From Halichoerus grypus (taxonomy: Eukaryota; Chordata; Mammalia; Carnivora; Phocidae): 64,000 nucleotides of DNA. The stretch covers positions 13,105,414-13,169,413 of the forward strand of contig NC_135724.1 of NCBI RefSeq assembly GCF_964656455.1, given 5' to 3'. The notes below the pieces were generated by a model that worked only from the letters and a program-made list of their open reading frames with translations, was not told the DNA's origin and did not search any database. How positions within the stretch are numbered: position 1 is the first letter of the stretch; every line of letters begins with the position of its first letter. The position numbers and the translations under genes were made by a program. Shown here piece after piece: positions 54,299-64,000 of the stretch.

Positions 54299-57200
54299 GG
54301 TCTTTTGGTCTTTGTGGTTTAGGAAGACAGGAACTTACTTCTCCACATCCAGTAGAGGTTAGCTTCCTTTTTATTAGTTGGTCGGCAGGCAGTTTCTGTC
54401 TTCTGTTGGCAGTGCAGATCCACCAAAACACTTGATTAACTGGAAAGCAGTACCATTCTTATGCCAGTGTACGAAGTAAATGCAAAAGCATCATTTTCCT
54501 GGCGGCCAAGTATCAGCTGCTTATGGCCAGTTTTGGCAGCGAAATGATAGGGATTAAAAATAGTCTGAAGATGATCCAGTCTTAACTAATATTTAATGAT
54601 GAACTTTCCTTGGGAAAGTGCATCTTTCTGCCTGCTAGGAATCACATGACTCCCTGCCATAATTTATTCTGTAGAAAAAAAAAACTACATTATCGCCCCT
54701 AGAGTTGCAAGTCACGTGCTGTTGAGTGATTGTATTTGTGGACCTTTGTAAAATTCTATAGTTCACTTAGTTCCCTTTTCTGTTGTACGGCTTTCGTTGC
54801 TATTCAATGTCTGTTGCAAACATGGCTTTCTTTTGCGCGTCCTGTTACTTTCAGCTGTGCTTTCTAGTGAGGACTGATTGGTCTTTTTAGCAATCCTTAA
54901 TTGACCTGGTACATTTCAGAATGTTTAAATGTCCTGAGGCCACACAGAACGCCAGGTAACAGAAAGCCACAAGTTGTTGTTGCTGTTGTTTTTAAAAGCA
55001 AACTCTCAGAGCTTTTCCTTATCTCTACTTCTAGTCCTAGCCAGCTTTTTGGAGGAATGGTGAACCCACTTGGAAAGCAGGTGTGTGGGTGCCGTGTTTA
55101 TCACTAGTCATTCCTGCTCGCCTCTCCCCGCGCCCCTTTCTGAGGTCACTCAGCGTGTCTTAGCAATAGTCACGCAAAGCAGTATCTCCGCACAAGTGCA
55201 TTTGTGCTGGAAAAACAACACTGTCTTTGTCGTGTACAAGTAGAAAGGCTTTCCCCCCAGAGATAGATTGTATTTGAGGTTCAAAGGTTCTGTTAAACCT
55301 TTTTAAGGTAATCTAATATCATCACCTTATTCAGGCATAGCCCTAACCTTGCAAGCTGGTCACCCTTTCCCCCAGCTACATACAGGAGACCACTCCGTGA
55401 ATTTACTTCACTAAGAAGCTTTTCTTTCGTTCTTCTTGGTTTGATTCAAACAATATTAGTGTTTGACATCTAAACAGGATTAACGCTGAAAATCATCCAA
55501 GGACTGAGACGGTTTTTCGACAGACATGATTGCAAGTCTTCATGTGCCTGGCCCTGGGTTAGACTGGGGACACGGGGAAGACAGCTTTACCCCTGCCTTG
55601 GGTGACCTCACAGGCTAGTGTTGTAAGTGTCTAAGTAAACTCATAGTTACATGCAGCCCTATAAGCATAATCCTAGATTCTCAGATTTATAGAGAAGAAG
55701 AAAAAAAAAAACCCAAGTATATATTATTTTGCATACACTTCTATCTTTGCCTAAAAAAGTTACTTCTAACCGTATGGCTGTTCATGTGTGCATTGCGTCT
55801 GATTTAAATGGGAGGAGAAATGTAGATAACCTAAAAAATACTGTACAATACAAACACACACTTAAGAGAACTGAAAGGCCGGGGGAGTTCCCTTGTTAAA
55901 TATTTACCCATTAAGCAGCCTTAATACACATTAAGAAGACTTAATAAACACCTGTCTTCAATTTTTAAGGTATTTCATTAATTCTTTGTATTTAAAAGAC
56001 AATCAAGGCCTTGAATAGGATGATTAGAATAACTTAATTTGAAGAACTGTCTTTCTTAAATCATCCTTGTATGCAGAAAAATACAAGTTGATTTTGAACA
56101 CAACAGGGGCTCTTCCTTTGGGAGAGATTTAAATAAAAAGCTTTTGTTTTCTTTTGTTTTAGGTTATAGTACTGTTTCGTTTATTAAGAGGCTTCTCTTC
56201 CCAAATCTGTTTAGAGAAATTTCTGGTCCACTTTAGCATTTGTGTTCCTGGAGGGCAGCTCTTAACACTGTCTAACTGCTTGCACTCATGGTCCTCTTTC
56301 TTCAAATGGAGATTGTAAAACTTTTGAAATTACAACAAAGCCGTTTTCCTTTTCCAATTTGTTCTGATATACGCTCAATTCTATAGTGCCAACATTGTTT
56401 CTCTGCTTGTTACTTGCCAGACAACAGATAAACCCAGCTGTCCTTCAGTACGCATGATGATCGCATGATTATTTCTAGCTCTCCAAAGCCATTCGGGCTT
56501 TCTCATGGGGACCCTGCCCCATGACTGTCCCCTACCTGCCCATCATCCCACCACCGAGAAACCTCCTGGATGTAGCTCCTTATGCCCTCCCAACATGCAC
56601 AGGGTAGGATTCACCTGAAGCAAAGAATGTTCTGCCTCCATTCCAGCAAGAGGGAGCAGGGAAAGGGCTGTGGCCAGAGCTAGAATATAACCTCAATCCC
56701 AGTCCTGCTGCAGCAAGCAGAGCAAGGCACAATTCTGTCAACAGAGGCGACGTTTTCCCCCAGAGATCCTGAATTCCAGCCACTTGGGGAGGGGGGGAGT
56801 TAGGATCTGCAGGCAGAAGTTTTATTTGCTTCATCTCTGCAGTGTGAGATTAGAGGGTTTATACTCTAGCCATAGATTAAGTTTTGACTAACTTAATTAA
56901 AATAGCTTCTATTCCAGACTACTTCCCCAAACCGCCCCCAACTGTTTGTAGCAATGTACTGAGAGCTACTTGGGTGATTTTTCTTGGGCGATTGACAGGA
57001 TTCTATGAGAAACTTCTCTACAGAATGTGGACCTCTCTTCCCCATGACACATGGAACATGCACTTCCCTGGGAAACTGTTTGGAAAATTTGTGTTTTCAT
57101 CCTGCTCCTTGTTTTGCCTTCAGAATGTCAGGGATAGAGCCATATTCCATTTTTAGTTAATAATCAGCTCATCGGCTCTCTGGGGCTTCAACATAATGAG

Positions 57201-57630
57201 TCAGAAGCTTATGACTGACCCCACTCTCCTCTTTAGTATGCCTCCTGAAAACAACCCGAGGACCCACTGCGTCAAGTGAAGCTTTAATATTTCAAGGGAG
57301 ATTTTCCATTGAGGCTAGTGACAGTTCCAGTTACTATATTTCTCTCTTTTTAACTGTCTTTTCTTAAGCTGTGCAAGTATCGACAGTTTACGACTTTGAA
57401 TACTTAAAGCACCAAACAAAGGATCAATGTTGCAGGCTATCTCTTCTTGACGATTTCCATCTCTTCTTGGCTGAGAATGAAGATTGCTTTAGGGGCAACA
57501 CCATGAATGTTGTATCTATGTAGTGACTCTGAAATTGAATTGCAGCCGGATAGTCCACTCAGGTGCATTTGAATTTTCCAGGAGAATCTGGGACAGATAC
57601 TTAGTCCTCTTAATTCACTGCCTATTTGCC

Positions 57631-57643
57631 ATATATGTATGTA

Positions 57644-57700
<57 letters not shown>
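57631..57700. repeat. Compound (TG)n(TA)n microsatellite
   Basis: ATGTATGTATG leads into about 11 TG units and then about 18 TA units. Alternating purine-pyrimidine throughout, likely length-variable. Confidence 0.96.
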
Positions 57701-57702
<2 letters not shown>

Positions 57703-58159
57703 CCCTCTTGCAATTAGAATAGGAATAAAATTAACTGCAAAGTATATCATTGGCTTTAGAGATTGATATTTTATCCCTTAAGAAAAAAGGCAAGTCCATA
57801 AATGAAACCAATTGGCACTTCTGAGTCTAAAATTTCAGGACTATCTCCTAGTCATTTCCCTTATGAATTCCTGCTAACATCTCTCTCTCTCTCTCTTTCT
57901 TTGTCTCTCTCTCTCATTTTAAAACTGAAAGCTTTTAGAGGTGGTTTTGAGTTTTTGTAATAACAAAATTATAAGTATAGTGAGGCAGAGCCACTTAACT
58001 AAATATTAAAGTAACAGTATAAGAAGAAAACAGTATGAAGAAGTCTTATCAAGGCAAATGAGCAATCGTTCACAAAACTTAACTCACAAAGGGCAGGGAT
58101 GGAAATGAAAAGAGTTATGAAGATCTTGTGATTTCGCATATCATGCACGTTAATTTTTT

Positions 58160-58990
58160 TCATTGAAAACACATTTACTGAGGGCTTACTATGTGCAAGG
58201 CTCTATGCCAGGTGTTTTAGTTGAGTAAAACAATGTGTAAGATCAACTTTGCCTTCAAGGAACTTGCCAACCAGTAGTGGGACTAAAAAGATGTAAGTTG
58301 CTGCAATCTTTTGCCACTCTTTAGGGGATGGAGAGATCTGGTCCAGCTAGAAGGGGATCTGGAAGAGTTTCATGCAGGAGGTAGATGGTAGGAGGTATGG
58401 GGAGAGGGCGTTTTAGATAACTGGCCTGGAGAAGTCAGAGCAGACAGAAATGTATGAGGCCTAGTTGGACAATAGTGGGAATAGTAAAGAGTCTGACTTG
58501 GTTGGGACATAGAGATCTCTCATGAGCTATGACTGGGTCCTAAGTGGAGATGTTTGTATTTAACTTGGTTAACATTAAAACGATTATCAAAAGGGTTCTG
58601 AGGCAAGGTGGGATGTGTGGGCTTGCAGAAGATTGCTGGACAGTGGGAGACCAGGTAGGGGGTTTGAACCATGGTGGCAGAGTAGGGAATGGAAAAGATG
58701 GGGCAGATGGGGGTGGGGGCAGTGCCGAAGGGAAACCAAAGGACTGACAACAGATTGAAGAAGCAGAAGACTCAAGTCTGAAACCCAGCTCATTCAAAAA
58801 GTGATATTGTCCTCAAGAGAAAGAGGAAAGATAAGAACTATTGCTGTGTTGTGGGGTAACTGTGATGAAGTTAATTTTGGACATTTTCAACTTGAGTTTC
58901 CAGTAGTATATCCAAGTGGAGATGCCCATTAGCAGTTGGCCTTAAGGATCTGGAGCTCAAGAGAGAATTTGGGGCACGAATACAATATGC
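58160..58990 (-). mobile_element. L2 remnant (antisense)
   Basis: Begins with TTTACTGAGGGCTTACTATG and GCAAGGCTCTATGCCAGG, and ends with ATCCAAGTGGAGATGCCCAT and GGATCTGGAGCTCAAGAGAG, all antisense L2 consensus-like. Confidence 0.75.
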
Positions 58991-61201
58991 CTTTCCTCCC
59001 AAACCAGGTAGATTTCCCATTTCCTTCTTGTGTTTCCAGACATGGTCCTAACTGCCCCTGCTGATTCCATACTGCTTTTCCCCAGAAGTCCTCCGTAGAC
59101 TTCTATGGGTTGGATTGTGGTGATTAACTTGGGAGTTAACTATTCAAAGCCTGGCTTCCCACTTCCAGTTTGCCTGCTTAAACAGTAATTCAACTTGGGT
59201 CAAATTAGCGTTGTCCCAAAATCCTAATAATAACCACCATTTGTGGAGATCTTATAAAATCAAAGTGTTCTCCTTCACTGGTACTTTGTCATTTCGTAAA
59301 TTATTTCTCCTATTGTATTTAACCTGCACCTAGGAGAGTAGATCGTAGGTACATACAATAATTGTTTATTGAATGAATTAATCAATAAAAGATTATGGAA
59401 GAGACACTTTGAGCATCTAACTCATCCTAACCAACTAATGTTCTCCTACTCTCCTTACTATAGAGTGTGCGTCTGTGTTCCAAATGTCCCACGTCACAGA
59501 TTTGTTAATACTTAATAGAAATGAAAAAAGAAAAACACCTAGGAAGTATTTTGATTTCATCCCTCATCACTGAATTGAAAAAGTATGTCTTTCATACTTG
59601 AGGACAAGTCTAGATTTTGCTTTACATTAAATGTTCAACTTTAATAAAAGTCTTTAATGCTAATATTAGACACTAGGCTATGGGTTGTCACCTTATATCT
59701 GTTTATATATAGAATGCGCATGGCCTCTATGTACGTGCTTAGCTGCTCTCAGTCCCATGGTTCAAATCTCAAGCCGGGTAGAAGTCTTGATGTCTGAGAT
59801 TTTCATCACCTTGTCATGAAAGAAATCAGGGCTTGTCCAGGGTTCTCACAGTGGGAACAAGGTGTTTTTTCCCCCCCGATTAGTGTTATAGCTTCAATGT
59901 AAAAGAACCACAGCATAAAAGTCATAGGAATAAATGATCCCCTAGTTCTTCTCCCATGAAAACAAGCCTCCTGTTGAAGGTGGAAGTCAGTAGATCTCAA
60001 TGTTCCCAGAGGTGAGAGAACCTAAGATTTTACTTTTCCAGACACTGACCAGCAAGAAGACCACCAGGGGTGTCCTGGATAAAACCACTGGCCTGGCAGC
60101 ATTGGACTCCATTCTCTGTCTTGCTTGAAGCAAGAATCACCGCCTTTCTGTGGTTTTCAGAACTGGTGAAATTTGTATTTTAAGAACCCTCATCCCTTGG
60201 CATGAAGCAAACTCAAAGTGTTATTGCTCATCATTTGTCATCTGTTTGAGAAAGATTGTATGATTTGTTTACTTGTAATGAAGCTTGACCATACTTCTCC
60301 AGGGGCTTTTTAAAAAGAAGGATGTGTCAGCTTGCAGATTTGTCCCCATGAATGAAACCACAAGCAAATTCTCTTCTCTCTCCCATCCTCCCTCTCGTTT
60401 CTTTAGTGGCCATCTGTGCATTATGTTACCATTGCCAGACCCTCTTCAAGTGGCTTATCTATGAGTGAATTCAGAAACTTCAAATTAGAAAGGACACCCA
60501 GATAATTGGCCTGTTCTCCAAAGTATCCGTCCCCTGTGCTACTGCCAGATTCCTTCTTAATGAATACATCCAGTGACAGTGGGATTCTTGAGCTTGTCCG
60601 TATCCGTGAGAAAATGAGCTTCCCTGCTTTGTAACAGCTTGTGGCTCGGGGGAAAAAAATGACAGCCATTGCACAAGTCTCCTTTGAAAGTCGTCTTCTT
60701 TCCCATAAATGATACTTTGAGAACACACTTAAGGGGTTATTAGTTTTCTATTTCATGCTTGGCCTGTGTGTGAGAATAACACCAGCTGTCACTGCAAATC
60801 AGTAGCTAAACACGCTTTGTCTGGTTAATGTGAGCATTTAATATTTGGCTCAATTAAAAATTAACTGATGAAAGTGCATGTCAAATGGAAATTGAAAATA
60901 CCTTTGTAAGGAATATTGAAAGGGCACGACCAATGAGGAAATTAGTGGTTTTAAAATGCGGAGACTTGGGAGAAACTTCATATGAGTCGAGACCCCCGAC
61001 TCTTCCTTAGGACCTCTCTCCCTGTTTGGCTCAGCATGATCCTGAAAAGGATGTCCTCATTCTTACTATGAAGGACCCAGTTGCATCTCTGTGTTTTCTA
61101 GAGAATGACTGTGGTGTGTTGTTTTGTTTTGTTTTGTTTTGTGCCGGATCCTACAACGAAAGCAGACAGAACAGGAGATGGGTTATTCATTTGTCCCACA
61201 C

Positions 61202-61226
61202 ATTTTTTTTTTTTTTTTTTTTTTTA
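61202..61226. repeat. Poly-T tract
   Basis: About 25 uninterrupted T, after a (GTTTT)n run at 61118-61140. No SINE body adjoins it. Confidence 0.95.
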
Positions 61227-61229
61227 TAT

Positions 61230-61750
61230 TGAGCACATGGTTAGGCCAGGCCCCGGGGAGGTTGAGGGCTCACAGTCAGCAGGGTGGAGATCATCACAAA
61301 ACAACTGTAGCCGAGCCTGGGGAGAGCCAGGGGAGAAGAGCTACAACCACAGTAGGGGTACTTATTAGGGTCAAGGAAGTCTTCCCAGGAAAGGGAGCTG
61401 AAGCCTGAAGAAGGAGCGGGAGCTAACCTAGAGAAGTGGGGAGGGGGAGCGAAGTTGCCAGCAGGAAGAAGCTGGGGGACAAAAGCCAGAGACGGCAGCC
61501 CGCCACATGTTCTTGGGACTCCGGAGCCCAGCCTGGCTGGAGGGAGGGGCGCAAGGGGGCAGATCAGAGAGGCAACGCGGGAGGTGCGCCACCGTGGAGG
61601 GGTTTATTCTAGAAAGGTCCTGCCATTAATCAGACTGGGGAGAGGCTAGCTCAGCAAATGAGCAAGAGACCATGCACCTGACCTAGAGGAATGTCAGTAG
61701 GGACAGCGAGAAGCTGATAGTGTTGGGCAATGGTTAGGACTAGAACGGAG
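61230..61750 (-). mobile_element. L2 remnant (antisense)
   Basis: Purine-rich antisense L2-like body (AAGGAAGTCTTCCCAGGAAA, GAAGCCTGAAGAAGGAGCGG). Diverged, moderate confidence. Confidence 0.5.
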
Positions 61751-63419
61751 AGATTTTTGTTTAGGAAGACATAGTGATGGACTGAGTGCTTCAGAACCCG
61801 GTTCATTTCTTCTTCAGTTACACTGCTCTTTTTCCATAGTCATTTTGAGAAGAATATGGTCCTCGTTGTAGTGAGATATATGAAAAAATAGGCATTTTTT
61901 TTTCTTATTTCCCATTCGTTTCAATTAGCACTGCCGGACTGAAAATTTTTTTTTGTTAGAATTCACGTTGTAATAAATTGTCATTAACAAGCAGTTAATG
62001 AAAGTGTATTTGAAGAAAGAATTCAGTTTTGAGAGGCAGTTTTCATAGAATTTTCCTCCACGTGAAAAAAATCGCAACAGTGGGGTCTCACCTTGTTGGG
62101 GGATTTTAAAGTTTCCAAAGGAATTCCGTGTCTGTTGGCTCCTTTGGTCTTCATGAGGACCCTAGGCAAGGCGGGTATTGTATTCCCACTTCTCTCTGCC
62201 TACACCCTTTTTGTCATTTGTTTATTCCCATGCAAAGAGAAAAACACCTGAGAAAGCTGTGCAGGCCAGTAATTCCTGGTATTCATTCCCAGACTCAGAG
62301 TCCGGTGGCTATTTCTTTACACTGTGCTGCTTCTCAGGGTATGTTTTCACAAGGACACCAGATTCCTCAATAGAAACTTAATCAAGTATATCTAATGTGG
62401 AAAAATAGTATCCTCTGCTGCTTTTTACCTCAAAAAATGTCAAGAAAATTAAAATGTAGTCTTCTGTTTCAGGTTTTTTTTTCCCCCCTCCTTTGATTTG
62501 GCTTTTGAAGGGTGTTTCATATTTATGGCAGAGGGGCATCTAACCTCTTGCTATTTGATGCCCATACGTTCGCTCAAGACCCCGTGGGTGTGCTTGGGAG
62601 CTGGGCAGGATTGAGCAGGTGACTCCTCCAAGGGGACAGTAGTGTGAGGGACAGGGGAGTTCTCGAAACTCAGCATGAGGGTTCTGGGACACAGCAGGGC
62701 AGGCAGAATTATACAAATGTAGACCATTGATTGTTTGGCATCTAACCAGCAATCCAAGTTTTTATTAACTTGTAAAATTGGCCTCTTTAGGTAAGCAACA
62801 TAAACTTGGCGATTAAAGCGCTTATCGAATTTAAAAAGTGGCGGAGCCTTCATCAGCAAGATCCCATAGTGTCTAAAGGGCATGTGGCTATGTTAGTTCA
62901 ACCTCATTTATTCAACACATATTGGAAGAGCACTGGATCTGCAACGGAAAACATGGCGGTCAAGAACTGTCTCGCATACCTCTCATGAATCCAACACTGG
63001 TGAGGAGGTTAGCACAGTAAACAGGCAAATAATTAACCATATAAGGGACTACAATATAACAAAAAGGGGACAAATTGATATAGGAGTGTTGATGGGGCTT
63101 ATTAACTCTTGCAGGAATCTTGGGATTCTGCTAGTAGTATTGCAGATTACACAGAGGAGGTTAAATGGCTTTTTAAAGTTAGCAGCTGAAAACATAATGT
63201 TCTTCCTTAAAATTAATGTGTGTATTGGTATAACACAGCCCGTATGTCAGTTTAAGGTCGGTGACCATGCACAATATAGAGTTAGAGAAGATTTTCATTT
63301 TTGGCTAAAACGTCTGGAACATTTTTCCCCCTTATACCTACTGATCTTTTCATTTCTCCCATTTCCATGTATCACAACATTGGTCAATGGCCCCAGTCAC
63401 TGAAAGCCAGGAGGAAGGA

Positions 63420-63600
63420 AGGAATTGATTGCACCCCAACATGTGCCAGACTCTGGGCTTAGTGCTGCTATGGATAGGAGATGATTTAACCCCCATAACC
63501 TCTTCTGAGGGTAGGAAGTAGAATTACAGATTGAGGAAGCAGAGGTTTTGCAAAATCAAGGAATTTTGCCCAGTAAGAGGCAAAACCAGATCCTTTTTTA
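63420..63600 (+). mobile_element. MIR remnant
   Basis: ATGTGCCAGACTCTGGGCTT, then CCCCCATAACCTCTTCTGAG and ACAGATTGAGGAAGCAGAGG and CAGTAAGAGGCAAAACCAGA, in MIR order. Confidence 0.7.
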
Positions 63601-64000
63601 GGCAATCCAAGTGGTCATGGATGTCCTCTAAAACTTCAAGAATTTTTTTTTAATGTAAAATAGAAACCTATTAAAAAGTAACACTTTGCTGCATGTGACT
63701 TTTTGGTTTCTTTTGTGTTTCCTTAGGAAGCCAATTAGTCATCTTTATTTTAGTAACTAGGAGGTGAAATCTTTCATAACGCCAACTTTTAAAAGTTCTT
63801 TCATAGTTGAAAAAAAAGAGAGACAGAGAAACATTTTGTTTCTGTCTCTCTCCTCTTTGGCTCCAACAGTCTGTGTAAATAACTTTTGAAAAATAAGTAG
63901 TAATCACCGCTTCATACCAAGACCAGACACCTGATTCAGAAGCTGTCCCAGGGGTCAGCATGTGTGTGTTGGAATAACAAATCCACAACTCTGTCCTGGT

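Larger units (their letters stand above)
50711..64000 (+). other. BCL2: 5' part of the large BCL2 intron
   Basis: Runs off the window; in mammals this intron is very large (roughly 190 kb in human). It is mostly unique or anciently repetitive DNA: MER5A-like element at 53498-53665, pyrimidine tract at 54253-54298, TG/TA microsatellite at 57631-57700, CT tract near 57882-57916, L2 remnants near 55545-55670, 58160-58990, 61230-61750 and 62880-63060, poly-T at 61202-61226, MIR at 63420-63600. No Can-SINE and no coding exon was seen. Confidence 0.85.

Overview
This is nuclear DNA from a carnivoran mammal, most likely an arctoid caniform (bear, seal or mustelid group). The evidence is 19 copies of the tRNA-derived Carnivora SINE (Can-SINE), whose head and body read like the arctoid subfamily rather than the canid or felid types I know. 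Old mammalian repeats (L1M, L2, MIR, hAT-Charlie, a MaLR LTR) fill in around them. The species cannot be fixed from the sequence alone.

Two protein-coding genes lie head to tail on the plus strand. KDSR (3-ketodihydrosphingosine reductase, also called FVT1) is complete. It starts in a CpG island at about 2.94-4.42 kb and has ten coding exons from 3526 to 39135. All splice sites are GT-AG, every intron is phase 0, and the protein is 332 residues. A long 3' UTR follows, with a proximal poly(A) signal at 39835 and a likely distal one at 42804. About 5.4 kb of intergenic sequence (Can-SINE, L2, MIR, MaLR LTR) leads into the BCL2 CpG island and P1 promoter region at about 48.2-49.1 kb.

BCL2 enters with its GC-rich promoter, a noncoding first exon ending at 49645, a 217-bp intron inside the 5' UTR, and the first coding exon at 50141-50710 (190 residues). 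The window then runs into the large BCL2 intron to 64000. The last coding exon (rest of BH2 and the membrane anchor) lies outside the window.

The two genes do not form one pathway. KDSR works in de novo sphingolipid synthesis at the ER, and BCL2 restrains mitochondrial apoptosis. Their adjacency (about 11 kb from stop codon to start codon) is the known mammalian 18q21-type arrangement.

I found no undescribed gene system. The points most worth a second look are: a BCL2 5' leader crowded with short upstream ORFs, one created by splicing; a 63-residue intron-retention tail that would change BCL2-beta in this species; a rearranged BCL2 regulatory loop; a 10-copy, exactly 50-bp minisatellite in KDSR intron 9; a 48-bp duplication with CA repeats upstream of the BCL2 promoter; and the complete absence of Can-SINEs from the last 20.7 kb, after 19 in the first 43 kb.
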